Origin: Spongisporangium articulatum
GTDB lineage: Bacteria; Actinomycetota; Actinomycetes; Actinomycetales; Kineosporiaceae
Assembly: GCF_044465595.1 (NCBI RefSeq)
Contig: NZ_JBITLV010000008.1
Span: 62,001 to 126,000 of the forward strand
DNA length: 64,000 nucleotides
Reading direction: 5' to 3'
Shown: positions 53,101 to 60,289 of the stretch, piece by piece
Layout of the letters: every line of letters starts with the position of its first letter
How positions within the stretch are numbered: position 1 is the stretch's first letter
The notes under the pieces: model-generated
Databases searched by the model: none
What the model saw: the letters and a program-made list of their open reading frames with translations, nothing else
What the model was told of the DNA's origin: nothing
Program-made: the position numbers and the translations under genes

Positions 53101-55080
53101 GGAGCCGCTGTTGCCGGTCGCGCTGTCCCCGAAGCCGAGGATCTTCCCGCCGGAGGTCGACGTGGTGCGGAACCACGCCTCCTCGGAGAAGGTCTGCGGG
53201 CCGGTGATGGGGTTCGTCGTCGACGCCGGAACGGTCGCGGTGCCCGCGAACGTGGTCGCGGTGTCGCTGCTGTTGGCCAGCGCACCGGCCGCCCCGCGGG
53301 TCGCCGAGGCGTCCATGGTCAGGTCGCTGCCCGACAGCCAGTCGTAGCCGGTGTTCCCGCTGCTCTCGCCGAGGCGCCACTGGTTCGTCGCCCCGTCGGC
53401 CGCGACCGCGTTCGAGTAGGTGCCCGCGGACGCCGTCCCCGCCGGCACGGTGCCCGTGGTGGTGGAGCTGAGGATCTGGTTGCCGAGCGGATCGGTGACC
53501 CGGATCCGGTAGGTCTGGCTGCTGCCCGGCGTGGCCGTGGTGTCGGTGAAGGCCAGGTTCGGGCGCGTCCACCAGTTGGAGTCGAAGGTGCGGGTGTTGA
53601 TCACGGTGTTGCCGCGCAGCACCTCGTAGGTGAGGCGCCGGTTGTCCCGGTCCCACGTCGAGCGCCACGCGATGCGCAGCGTGCCGGGTGCCAGCCCGAC
53701 GAGCGTGGGCTTGAGGTCGGTGGTCAGCTGCGGGCCCTGCTTGTTCGGTGCGATCGCCCTCGTCGCGAACCGGACCAGGCCCTGCTGGGCCGTGCCGTTC
53801 ACGGTCGGGAACTCGCCGCCGAGCACGATGTAGTCGCTGTTGCCGGTCACGGACCAGGCGGCCTGGTACTGGCCGGTGAAGGTGCCTGCGTCGAGGGTGG
53901 GCAGCCAGTGCAGCAGCTGCGGGGCGGGCAGCCCGTTGAGCTCGCCGCCGTTGTTCACCGAGCCGTCGGGGTTGCGCCCGGTCGTGGTGGCCATCGCCCG
54001 CTGGTACGTCCACGGGTCGGTCTGCGGGTGCCCGCCGATCGGCGTGCAGTTGTGCGGGTGGCCGACGCTGTACAGCGCGCCGTTCAGCGAGGCCTGGTCG
54101 TAGGTGTCGCCCAGGCAGCCGTTCGCCCACACCAGCTGGCCGTCGGTCGTGGCCGCGAACGTGTTCTCGAGGTTGGCGTCGGTGTTCGGGTTGTTGTTGA
54201 CCAGGTACCCGTACCCGGAGCCGTAGACCTGGTTGCCGTCGTAGGACAGCGAGTAGATCGCCGCATCCGACCCGTAGTTCTGGATCGTCTGGTTGACCGG
54301 CCACGGGCGGGCCGCGCCGGTCGTGGCGTCGAGCGCCGCCATCCCGCGCTGGGCGGTGCCCGCGATGTTCTGGAACCGGCCGCCGACCACCATCTGGCCG
54401 GGCCCGGCCGCGGTGATCGCGAAGATCTCCGCGTCGGCGTTCGGCGCCCAGCTGAGCAGGGCGCCGTTGGTGCTGGAGAAGGCGGCCAGGCGGGACCGGG
54501 CCACCCCGCCAGCGGTCGTGAACTGGCCGCCCGCGTAGACGGTCGTCCCAACCACGTCGACGGCGCGTACGCGGCCGTTGACCGAGGCGTTGAAGGCGGT
54601 GACCAGGGCGCCCGTGGTCGCGTCGAAGGCCGCGATCCGGTTGCGGGCCACGCCGTTGGCCGTGGTGAAGTCGCCACCCACGTAGATGGTCTTGCCGTCG
54701 GGCGAGGCGGCGATGCCCAACCCCTGGGCGTTCAACGTCGGCGCCCACGTCGTGTTCAGCGCGCCCGTGGTGACGTTGTAGGCGACCAGGTAGGAGCGGG
54801 CGGTCTGGTTCGTCCCCGCCGCCGACCCGGCCGGGCGGGCCTGGGTGAAGTTCCCCGTGGCGTAGACGGTGTTGCCCACCATCGTCTGGGCCCAGACCAC
54901 GCCGTTGATCTGCACGGTGGGCAGGGCGTCGGCCGAGTAGGTGGTCGTCGTCTCGGGGGGCACCGGGGCCGTGTCGGCCTGCGCGGGGGCCGCCGCGAAC
55001 GGGACGGCGGCCACGGCGAAGCTCGAGAGCGCGGCGGCCAGGACGCCTCGGGCGAGGCGGGACCGGATGAGACCAGACAT
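50125..55080 (-). CDS. Giant secreted protein: beta-propeller, two LamG, five PKD and one EPS-associated module
   Basis: A 1651-residue exported protein starting MSGLIRSRLARGVLAAAL with a signal peptide cleaved near AQA-DT (about 35). Its propeller (about 50-445) is clearly paralogous to that of the 44697 product (shared LPTVQ.NGVVWAQ, APTLNAQGL.IAAS.DGKTIYVGG, and the WANGCLGDTYDQ block). A fibronectin-like domain follows, then LamG domains near 553-770 and 790-1010, five PKD domains (about 1017-1435), and the AADAFGRTVANGWG module (about 1437-1651). The last three PKD units are nearly identical and each has a CTNLACSF pair of Cys absent from the first two. It diverges from the GT4 gene at 55252. 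A matrix or adhesin role is inferred. Confidence 0.85.
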   Translation of the reverse strand: MSGLIRSRLARGVLAAALSSFAVAAVPFAAAPAQADTAPVPPETTTTYSADALPTVQINGVVWAQTMVGNTVYATGNFTQARPAGSAAGTNQTARSYLVAYNVTTGALNTTWAPTLNAQGLGIAASPDGKTIYVGGDFTTANGVARNRIAAFDATTGALVTAFNASVNGRVRAVDVVGTTVYAGGQFTTAGGVARSRLAAFSSTNGALLSWAPNADAEIFAITAAGPGQMVVGGRFQNIAGTAQRGMAALDATTGAARPWPVNQTIQNYGSDAAIYSLSYDGNQVYGSGYGYLVNNNPNTDANLENTFAATTDGQLVWANGCLGDTYDQASLNGALYSVGHPHNCTPIGGHPQTDPWTYQRAMATTTGRNPDGSVNNGGELNGLPAPQLLHWLPTLDAGTFTGQYQAAWSVTGNSDYIVLGGEFPTVNGTAQQGLVRFATRAIAPNKQGPQLTTDLKPTLVGLAPGTLRIAWRSTWDRDNRRLTYEVLRGNTVINTRTFDSNWWTRPNLAFTDTTATPGSSQTYRIRVTDPLGNQILSSTTTGTVPAGTASAGTYSNAVAADGATNQWRLGESSGNTGYDWLSGSDLTMDASATRGAAGALANSSDTATTFAGTATVPASTTNPITGPQTFSEEAWFRTTSTSGGKILGFGDSATGNSGSYDRHIYLTNNGQVVFGIYNNSVSTLQTGAGLNDGQWHQVVATMSPAGMALYVDGKKIGSRSDVTFAQGFSGYWRVGGDNLNAWPSQPSSFAFKGDIDEVAIYPSVLSLDQVRAHYIASGRTLTVPTRPADGYGQAVWDAQPDLYLRLDETSGSAAKDVMTAETGATYTGGLQQGQNPAPAAPSGRAVTLTGDGQYVVGTTQYSNPQVFSLETWFKTTTTTGGRLIGFGNAASGFSNNYDRHIYMLDNGRLRYGIWIGSTSVVDSPNSYNDGQWHQVVATQGPAGQQLYVDGALVASGGAASPQAYDGYWRLGQDNAWDGESSNQFLGSLDEASVYSSVLSAQTVAQHYAFGAPAGPNQSPVAAFTSSVTNLTASFDATGSSDPDGTIASYAWDFGDGTTDAGATASHTYAAPGTYSVKLTVTDNDNAKTSVTHDVVTTLPPNQKPAAAFTSTATNLSVAFDGTASTDPDGTIASYAWDFGDGGTSTQAAPTHVFASGGTYNVALTVTDNRGGTDTQTQAVTVSAANQSPTAVATPSCTNLACSFSSAGSSDPDGTIASYAWNFGDGTTSTQANPSRTYAAAGTYTVTLTVTDNKGATGTASTNVTVTAPANQSPTAAITPSCTNLACSFSSAGSTDPDGTIASYAWNFGDGTTSTQANPSRTYAAAGTYTVTLTVTDNKGATGSTTQSVTVSAANQSPTAAFTQTCTNLACSFSSAGSSDPDGTIASYAWAFGDGTTSTQANPSRTYAAPGTYTVSLTVTDDKGATGTTSKAVTVTAVASALAADAFGRTVANGWGTADAGGAWTISGASGNFAVTGGVAQQKLASAGLGIGASLNGVSQTSTDTLVTFSSDKVVSGNGAYVWVTGRKVGTNEYRGRARLLSSGGVAVQVSRTANGAETAIGSETTVAGLTYAAGTQLNMRLQVDGTGTTTLRFRVWRADQTEPTTWQKTGTDTTAALQAAGGVGFNTYLSGSSTSAPVTISFDDLAVTKP
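50780..51530 (-). repeat. Three near-identical tandem PKD-coding repeats
   Basis: Three units with periods of 252 and 255 bases (landmark GTAGGTGCG at 50860, 51112, 51367) encode PKD domains 3-5. The near identity at DNA level suggests recent duplication or gene conversion. Confidence 0.8.
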
Positions 55081-55232
55081 CGGCAGACGGCTCCAGACGG
55101 GGTGGTCCCCGGGCACCTTCGAGCCGGGGGCGGCAATCACAGACGGTAGACAGTGCAGGAAGATCACGAAGGCCGAACGCGGAACTTCTCGCAGGCAAAG
55201 AGGGGCGGACTACGCCGAACGGGTCTGTCACC

Positions 55233-55245
55233 CTCTGTGTAGAGT
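55233..55245 (+). promoter_or_regulatory. CTCTGTGTA box and TAGAGT -10 upstream of the GT4 gene
   Basis: CTCTGTGTA (55233-55241) is the complement of TACACAGAG, in the divergent gap between the giant propeller gene and the GT4 gene. TAGAGT (55240-55245) sits six bases before the GTG at 55252, fitting a leaderless start with the box on the promoter. Confidence 0.4.
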
Positions 55246-55251
55246 CGATCG

Positions 55252-56394
55252 GTGCCCGCTCAAGACTCGTCGTCGACGGGTCGACAAGACCCCATCCTCT
55301 TCGTCCACCCCTCCGACGAGCTCTACGGCGCCGATCGGATGCTGCTGCAGATGCTCGACGCCCTCGAAGCTTTCGGGGGTCGAGCGTCCGCCGAGGTGTG
55401 GCTGCCGGACGACCTGCCGCACACCGACGCACCGCTCTGCCAGGTGCTCGAGGCCCGCGGGGTGAGGGTCCGGCACCTGTCACTGCCGATCATGCGCCGG
55501 GCCTACGCGAACCCCCGCGGCCTGCTCCGGCTGGCCGGACAGGTGGCGCGGCTGGCGGCCGCGTTCCGCCGGGCCCGGCCGCAGACCGTGTACGTCACCA
55601 GCAGCGCGTCGATGCTCGCCGCCCCGGCCGCCCGCCTGGCCCGGGTGCCGAAGGTCGTGGGGCACGTGCAGGAGATCTGGTCGGGTTTCGACCGGAAGGT
55701 CCTGACCGGGCCGACGACCGCCTGCCACCGCCTGGTCGCGATCTCGACCCCCTCCGCCGAGTCGATGGGCCCCCGGCTGGCCCGCCGGGCCGTGGTGGTG
55801 CCGAACGGGACGTCGGACCCGGGTGTGGGCAGCGACCTCGGCTCCCGCACGACGCCCCTGACGTTCCTGGTGGCCAGCCGCTGGAACGGCTGGAAGGGGC
55901 ACCGCACCCTGCTGGCCGCCTGGGACCGGCTCGACGCCCCCGGCCGGCTCGTGGTCCTGGGGGGCCCGCCCCCGGTCGGTGAGGCGGTCGACGTCCCGCA
56001 GCTCGTGGCGGGTCTGAGGCACCCCGACTCGGTGACGGTCGTCGGGCAGGTGCCGGACGTCGTCCCGCACCTCGAGGCGGCGGACGTCGCCGTCGTACCG
56101 TCGGACGAACCCGAACCCTTCGGGCTGGTCGCCATCGAGGCCTTCGCCCGGGGCCGGCCCGTGATCGGCAGCGCCGCCGGCGGCCTGGCCGACATCATCA
56201 CCCCCGGCCGGGACGGCTGGAGCTTCCCGCCCCGGGACGTCGACGCGCTGGCCGCCGTGCTGGCCGGGCTCACCCGCGCCGACGTGGCCGAGGCCGGGCG
56301 GCAGGCGCGCACGACGTACGAGGAGCGGTTCACCACGACGGCCTACGGGCAGCGTTGGCTGGCCGCCACCGGACTGATCGGCGCTGTAGCGTGA
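55252..56394 (+). CDS. GT4 family glycosyltransferase
   Basis: A 380-residue GT-B glycosyltransferase. The start is a GTG with a likely leaderless promoter. The N-domain has ILFVHPSDELYGADRMLLQML (G-A-D-R loop common to GT4). The C-domain has FLVASRWNGWKGHRTLLAAW, then VVLGGPPPVGE, and the catalytic DEPEPFGLVAIEAFARGRPVIGSAAGG (E-x7-E). It is coupled by GTGA to a CDP-alcohol phosphotransferase and then a nucleotidyltransferase, so it may glycosylate a phospholipid or a polyol-phosphate polymer. The sugar donor is unknown. Confidence 0.87.
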   Translation: MPAQDSSSTGRQDPILFVHPSDELYGADRMLLQMLDALEAFGGRASAEVWLPDDLPHTDAPLCQVLEARGVRVRHLSLPIMRRAYANPRGLLRLAGQVARLAAAFRRARPQTVYVTSSASMLAAPAARLARVPKVVGHVQEIWSGFDRKVLTGPTTACHRLVAISTPSAESMGPRLARRAVVVPNGTSDPGVGSDLGSRTTPLTFLVASRWNGWKGHRTLLAAWDRLDAPGRLVVLGGPPPVGEAVDVPQLVAGLRHPDSVTVVGQVPDVVPHLEAADVAVVPSDEPEPFGLVAIEAFARGRPVIGSAAGGLADIITPGRDGWSFPPRDVDALAAVLAGLTRADVAEAGRQARTTYEERFTTTAYGQRWLAATGLIGAVA

Positions 56395-57197
56395 CGACGA
56401 GACCCCAAGCAGATGGAGACGTGACCGCGGGCATGACGACGTCCACCCCGACCTCCACCGGACCGACCGCCAAGCCCGGCTTCACCGAGACGGTGCGCCG
56501 GCTGGCGAGCGCCCAGAAGCCGCCGGCCAAGGGCTCCCCCGCCTACTCCCGGTTCATCAACCGCAAGATCGGCCGCGTGCTGGCCGCCGGTGCGTACCAG
56601 CTGAACCTCACGCCCAATCAGGTCACGCTGATCAGCGCGTGCCTGTCGGCCGCCGGTATCGCGTTGATCCCCCTGGTCGCGCCCTCGGCGCTGACCGCGG
56701 TGCTGATCCCGTTCCTGCTGCTGCTGGGGTACGCCTTCGACTCCGCCGACGGGCAGCTGGCCCGGTTGCGCGGCGGTGGCTCCCCGGCCGGTGAGTGGCT
56801 CGACCACGTCGTGGACAGCATCAAGGTCTCGGCCCTGCACCTGGCCGTGCTGATCGGCTGGTACAAGTTCTACGACCTGCCGGACGCCGCGCTGCTGATC
56901 CCGATCGGGTTCGCGCTCGTGCAGGCGGTCTTCTTCTTCGTGCAGATCCTCACCGACCAGCTGCGCCGGGCCCACCCGAGCCAGGCCCCGCCCGCCGCGG
57001 ACGGATCGCTGACCGCGACGATCCGCTCGATCATGGTGTGGCCCACCGACTACGGCGTGCTGTGCATCGTCTTCGCGCTGATCGCCTGGCAGACCGGGTT
57101 CGTCGTCGCCTACACCGTGATGGGCGCGGGGACGCTGCTGTTCCTGGTCGCCGCCCTGCCCAAGTGGTTCCGCGAGGTCTCGAGGTTCGGCCGATGA
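56391..57197 (+). CDS. CDP-alcohol phosphatidyltransferase family protein
   Basis: A 268-residue membrane enzyme starting VTTRPQADGDVTAG. The CDP-alcohol phosphotransferase signature is complete: FDSADGQLARLRGGGSPAGEWLDHVVDS (D-x2-D-G-x2-A-R-x8-G-x3-D-x3-D form). About six helices follow. Enzymes of this family transfer a phosphoalcohol from a CDP-alcohol to an acceptor alcohol, making phospholipid head groups or related polymers. It is flanked in one overlapping unit by a GT4 and an HxGH nucleotidyltransferase that could make its CDP-alcohol substrate. The alcohol (inositol, glycerol or other) is not identifiable. Confidence 0.88.
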   Translation: MTTRPQADGDVTAGMTTSTPTSTGPTAKPGFTETVRRLASAQKPPAKGSPAYSRFINRKIGRVLAAGAYQLNLTPNQVTLISACLSAAGIALIPLVAPSALTAVLIPFLLLLGYAFDSADGQLARLRGGGSPAGEWLDHVVDSIKVSALHLAVLIGWYKFYDLPDAALLIPIGFALVQAVFFFVQILTDQLRRAHPSQAPPAADGSLTATIRSIMVWPTDYGVLCIVFALIAWQTGFVVAYTVMGAGTLLFLVAALPKWFREVSRFGR

Positions 57198-57643
57198 GCA
57201 TCCCGTCCAGCCGTACGCCGCGCACCGGGCTCGTGGGCTACGTGCCCGGCGCCTGGGACATGTTCCACATCGGCCACCTGAACATCCTGCGCCGGGCCAA
57301 GGAGCAGTGCGACCACCTGATCGCCGGCGTGGTCACCGACGAGGTGCTGCTGGCGTCGAAGGGCAAGCTGCCCGTCGTCCCACTCGAGGAGCGCCTGGAG
57401 ATCGTCGGCGCGCTGCGCTGCGTCGACGAGGTCGTCACCGACATCGCCGCCGACAAGGTCGTGATGTGGCGCGAGCTGGGCGGTTTCGACGTCCTGTTCA
57501 AGGGCGACGACTGGAAGGGCACCCCCAAGGGGGACCGCCTGGAGACCGGCATGGCGTCGGTCGGCGCGAAGGTCATGTACTTCCCCTACACGGTGCACAC
57601 GTCGAGCACCCTGCTGCGGGCGTACATCTCCGGCAACGCCTGA
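57194..57643 (+). CDS. Adenylyl/cytidylyltransferase family protein (TagD-like)
   Basis: A 149-residue nucleotidyltransferase starting MSIPSSRTPRTGLVGYVPG, overlapping the upstream stop by ATGA. The H-x-G-H motif is in GAWDMFHIGHLNILRRAKEQC; further family marks are GVVTDEVLLASKGKLPVVPLEER, LFKGDDWKGTPKGD and the TSSTLLR end. This is the size and layout of glycerol-3-phosphate and related cytidylyltransferases. Activation of an alcohol phosphate with CTP for the adjacent CDP-alcohol phosphotransferase is the natural reading. Whether CTP or ATP is used cannot be read from the sequence. Confidence 0.87.
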   Translation: MSIPSSRTPRTGLVGYVPGAWDMFHIGHLNILRRAKEQCDHLIAGVVTDEVLLASKGKLPVVPLEERLEIVGALRCVDEVVTDIAADKVVMWRELGGFDVLFKGDDWKGTPKGDRLETGMASVGAKVMYFPYTVHTSSTLLRAYISGNA

Positions 57644-57662
57644 CCTCGGGAGGCGTTGCCGG
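57630..57662. terminator. Terminator hairpin overlapping the nucleotidyltransferase stop
   Basis: CCGGCAACGCC (57630-57640) and GGCGTTGCCGG (57652-57662) are an 11-bp perfect stem around an 11-base loop containing the TGA. A second, imperfect palindrome (57668-57734; outer arms ATCTGCG / CGCAGAT) follows, between convergent genes. Confidence 0.6.
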
Positions 57663-57744
57663 GCGGGATCTGCGCCCGTTTCGGTCGCCACGACGGCCTC
57701 AGGCCGTGCTGTGACAACCAGAACGGACGCAGATCGCGTCGCGG

Positions 57745-59427
57745 TCAGAACATGACCGTGACCTTGCCGCCCTCCGGGCCGGTCACCGAGTTCCCGTGCG
57801 GGTCGGTGGCCTTGATCGTGTAGGTGTGCTGCCCGGTCGGGACGTTCTTGTCGGTGAAGCTGACCGACGTCGCCTTCCACGGCACGGACGCCTTCGTCAC
57901 GGTGCCGACCGGCGTCTTGCCGCCGTCGCGGTAGACGCTGTACGTGAGCGTCGAGTCGTCGACGTCGGACGTCGTCTTCCAGGAGACCTGCACGTTGCGG
58001 CCGACGAACCCGACGGCGCTCGGCTTCAGTTTGTCCGACTTCGCCGGGCCGACGTCCTTCTTCGCGACCGAACCGACCACGAACCGGACCAGGCCCTGCT
58101 GCTTGACGCCGCCGACCGACGGGAACTCGCCGCCCATCACGATGTACTTGCTGGTGCTGCTGATCGTCCAGGCGGCCTGGATCTGACCCGTGTAGGAGCC
58201 CTCGGCCAGCTTCGGGAACCAGTGCAGGAGCGTGGGGATCGGCGGGTTGGCGTAATTCATCTGGAAACCCTTGCCGGTCTTGTCTTTTCCGGTGGCGTAG
58301 GTCGTCTCCGCGAGCCCGTGGTAGAAGGTGTCGGGCAGCGTGTCGGGGAACGCGCCGAGGTTGCTGCAGTCGTGCGCGTGGCCGACGCTGTAGAGGACCT
58401 TGCCGACGACCGTCAGCCCGTAGGTGGCGCCGAAGCAGTTGTCGAGCCAGATCAGGTCGCCGTTGCTCGCGCTGGCCGCCCACCGGCCGTCGAACATGTT
58501 GGTGCGGGTGTTCGGGAAGGCGCCCTGGCCGTTCGAGGCCCCGTAGACCACACCGTCGGCGACGCGCAGGTCGGTGACCCACGACGTCCACTGCTCGAGC
58601 TTGCCGTCGTTGTTGGGCAGCTTGATCGGCGGGTCGTTCGGCTCCGGCCGGCTGTTCCACGGCAGGGAGGCGCCGGTCGTGGCGTCGACCGCGCCCACGC
58701 CGCGCCACTTGGCCCCGTTGATCTGGTGGAACCGGCCGCCGAGGACGACCTTGTCACCGGTGACGACGAGCGCCTCGACGGTGTCGTCGGTGGTGGGCGC
58801 CCAGGCGGTGAGCGCACCGTTCGAGCGCTTGAACGCGGCGAGCTTGGTGCGCGGCTGACCGCTGGCCGAGGCGAAGCCGCCCCCGACGTAGACGGTGCTC
58901 GCGCTGACCGTGAGCGCCTTGCCGGGGCCGCTGATGGTGGGCGCGAACGCGGTGTCGAGCTTGCCCGTCGCCGTCTTGAAGCCGGCGATCCGGGTGCGCT
59001 TCACGCCGCCGACCGCGGTGAAGTCGCCGGACACGTAGATCTCGTCGCCGTTCGGCGAGGCCATCACCCGGCGGGCCTGCGCGTTCAGGTCCGGGTTCCA
59101 GGACAGCAGCTTGCCGGTGGTCAGGCTGAAGGCCAGCGCGTTGTTGCGGGTCACCTCGCCCTTGCCGCCCGCGGCCACCCCGGCCGGACGGGCCTTGGTG
59201 AAGCTGCCGACCGCGTAGACGGTGCCGCCCACGATCGCGGTGCTCCACACCACGCCGTTCACCTGCGCGGTGGGCAGGACGTCCGCGGTGACGGTGGCGG
59301 GCGTCCCGGACGGCGGGTCGATCTCGGCGCTCGCGGTCGGCGCGATCGCCCCGACCAGCCCGACGGCGACGGCCACGGCCACCCCGCCCGCCACGATCCC
59401 CCGCACCATCGACGGCGTCGAACGCAT
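57745..59427 (-). CDS. Secreted beta-propeller protein with FN3 domain (small paralogue)
   Basis: A 560-residue exported protein. The ATG at 59427 has GGAG nine bases upstream. The signal peptide (MVRGIVAGGVAVAVAVGLVGA, to about 34) leads into a propeller (about 45-450) paralogous to those of the 44697 and 50125 products: LPTAQVNGVVWSTAIVGGTVY, IYVSGDFTAVGGVKRTRIAGF, then LYSVGHAHDCSNLGAFPDT and SYTGQIQAAWTI. It ends with one fibronectin-like domain (about 465-560) and lacks LamG, PKD and the shared module, so it may be the core form of the family. Two conserved Cys (about 311 and 334) may form a disulfide. Confidence 0.85.
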   Translation of the reverse strand: MRSTPSMVRGIVAGGVAVAVAVGLVGAIAPTASAEIDPPSGTPATVTADVLPTAQVNGVVWSTAIVGGTVYAVGSFTKARPAGVAAGGKGEVTRNNALAFSLTTGKLLSWNPDLNAQARRVMASPNGDEIYVSGDFTAVGGVKRTRIAGFKTATGKLDTAFAPTISGPGKALTVSASTVYVGGGFASASGQPRTKLAAFKRSNGALTAWAPTTDDTVEALVVTGDKVVLGGRFHQINGAKWRGVGAVDATTGASLPWNSRPEPNDPPIKLPNNDGKLEQWTSWVTDLRVADGVVYGASNGQGAFPNTRTNMFDGRWAASASNGDLIWLDNCFGATYGLTVVGKVLYSVGHAHDCSNLGAFPDTLPDTFYHGLAETTYATGKDKTGKGFQMNYANPPIPTLLHWFPKLAEGSYTGQIQAAWTISSTSKYIVMGGEFPSVGGVKQQGLVRFVVGSVAKKDVGPAKSDKLKPSAVGFVGRNVQVSWKTTSDVDDSTLTYSVYRDGGKTPVGTVTKASVPWKATSVSFTDKNVPTGQHTYTIKATDPHGNSVTGPEGGKVTVMF

Positions 59428-59600
59428 GATCACCCGCTCCATAGGTCACTCATCAGTCTCCTGAACCTCGCCACCCTAACCACCCACCGGTGATCGACAC
59501 GGGCATTTCGACCCAGCCGAGACCGGACAGATACGGACCCGTGCTCGCAGAGTGGCGTGCACCACGATTCCGGTGCCCTGGCGGCCCCGCCGGTCCGATC

Positions 59601-59606
59601 TACGCT
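59601..59606 (+). promoter_or_regulatory. -10 element TACGCT of the epimerase gene
   Basis: TACGCT lies seven bases before the ATG at 59614 with no ribosome site between, so a leaderless mRNA is likely. No clear -35 is seen. Confidence 0.4.
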
Positions 59607-59613
59607 GGCGGTC

Positions 59614-60087
59614 ATGAGCACGCAGACCTCCTCGCAGCAGTTCCCGGTCGGCATCCCCAACGCGCTGTTCACGGCCATCGACCACGTCGGTGTCGCCGTG
59701 GCGGACCTCGACCAGGCCATCGCCTACTACCGCGACGTCTTCGGCATGCGCCTCGCGCACGAGGAGGTCAACGAGGAACAGGGGGTCCGCGAGGCGATGA
59801 TGGCGGTCGGCGACTCCGGCAGCTACGTGCAGCTGCTCGCGCCGCTGACCCCCGAGTCGACGATCGCGAAGTTCATCGACCGCAACGGCCCCGGCGTGCA
59901 GCAGGTCTGCTACCGGGTGGACGACGTCGAGGCCGTGGCCACGACGCTGCGGGCCCGCGGGGTGCGGCTGCTGTACGACGTCCCGAAGCGCGGTACGGCC
60001 GGCGCCAAGGTCAACTTCATCCACCCGAAGGACGCCGGCGGCGTCCTGGTCGAGCTGACCGAGCCGCCGCGCGACGGCGCGCACTAG
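59614..60087 (+). CDS. mce: Methylmalonyl-CoA epimerase
   Basis: A 157-residue vicinal-oxygen-chelate protein. It has AIDHVGVAVADLDQAIAYYRDVFGM with metal His, VQLLAPLTPESTIAKFIDRNGPGVQQVCYRV, and VNFIHPKDAGGVLVELTEP with metal Glu. These are the hallmarks of methylmalonyl-CoA (and ethylmalonyl-CoA) epimerase, which interconverts the 2R and 2S forms. It is followed after a palindromic terminator by Ccr, and in the same region by a coiled-coil gene. With MeaB and the thiolase it reconstructs much of the acetyl-CoA assimilation route. Length is normal. Confidence 0.92.
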   Translation: MSTQTSSQQFPVGIPNALFTAIDHVGVAVADLDQAIAYYRDVFGMRLAHEEVNEEQGVREAMMAVGDSGSYVQLLAPLTPESTIAKFIDRNGPGVQQVCYRVDDVEAVATTLRARGVRLLYDVPKRGTAGAKVNFIHPKDAGGVLVELTEPPRDGAH

Positions 60088-60092
60088 TCCCC

Positions 60093-60179
60093 TTCGTGAT
60101 CATGCAGAAACGCCCCCGCACCGGGGCGTGAACCACCGGTTCACGTCGCCATCCGGGGGCGTTTCTGCATGATCACGAA
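60093..60179. terminator. Palindromic terminator (repeat family member 4)
   Basis: The arms (60093-60118 and 60154-60179) are 26 bp of perfect complement beginning TTCGTGATCATGCAGAAACG. The 35-base loop contains a second hairpin, GTGAACC-ACC-GGTTCAC (60128-60144). It lies between the epimerase stop and ccr. Confidence 0.7.
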
Positions 60180-60289
60180 AAGACACGCGGCGGCGGTGAT
60201 TCAGGTCACCGCCCGTCGCCTACGAAGGGCCCCGGCGCCTGGGTAGCGTCACCACGAATCCGAACCACGTACAGCTGGAGGGCACCACC

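Noticed and set aside
59422..59435. GGTGATCATGC at the start of the small propeller gene as another palindromic repeat copy
   Set aside because: Only 11 bases match, there is no opposing arm, and the bases are explained by the ribosome site and start codon.
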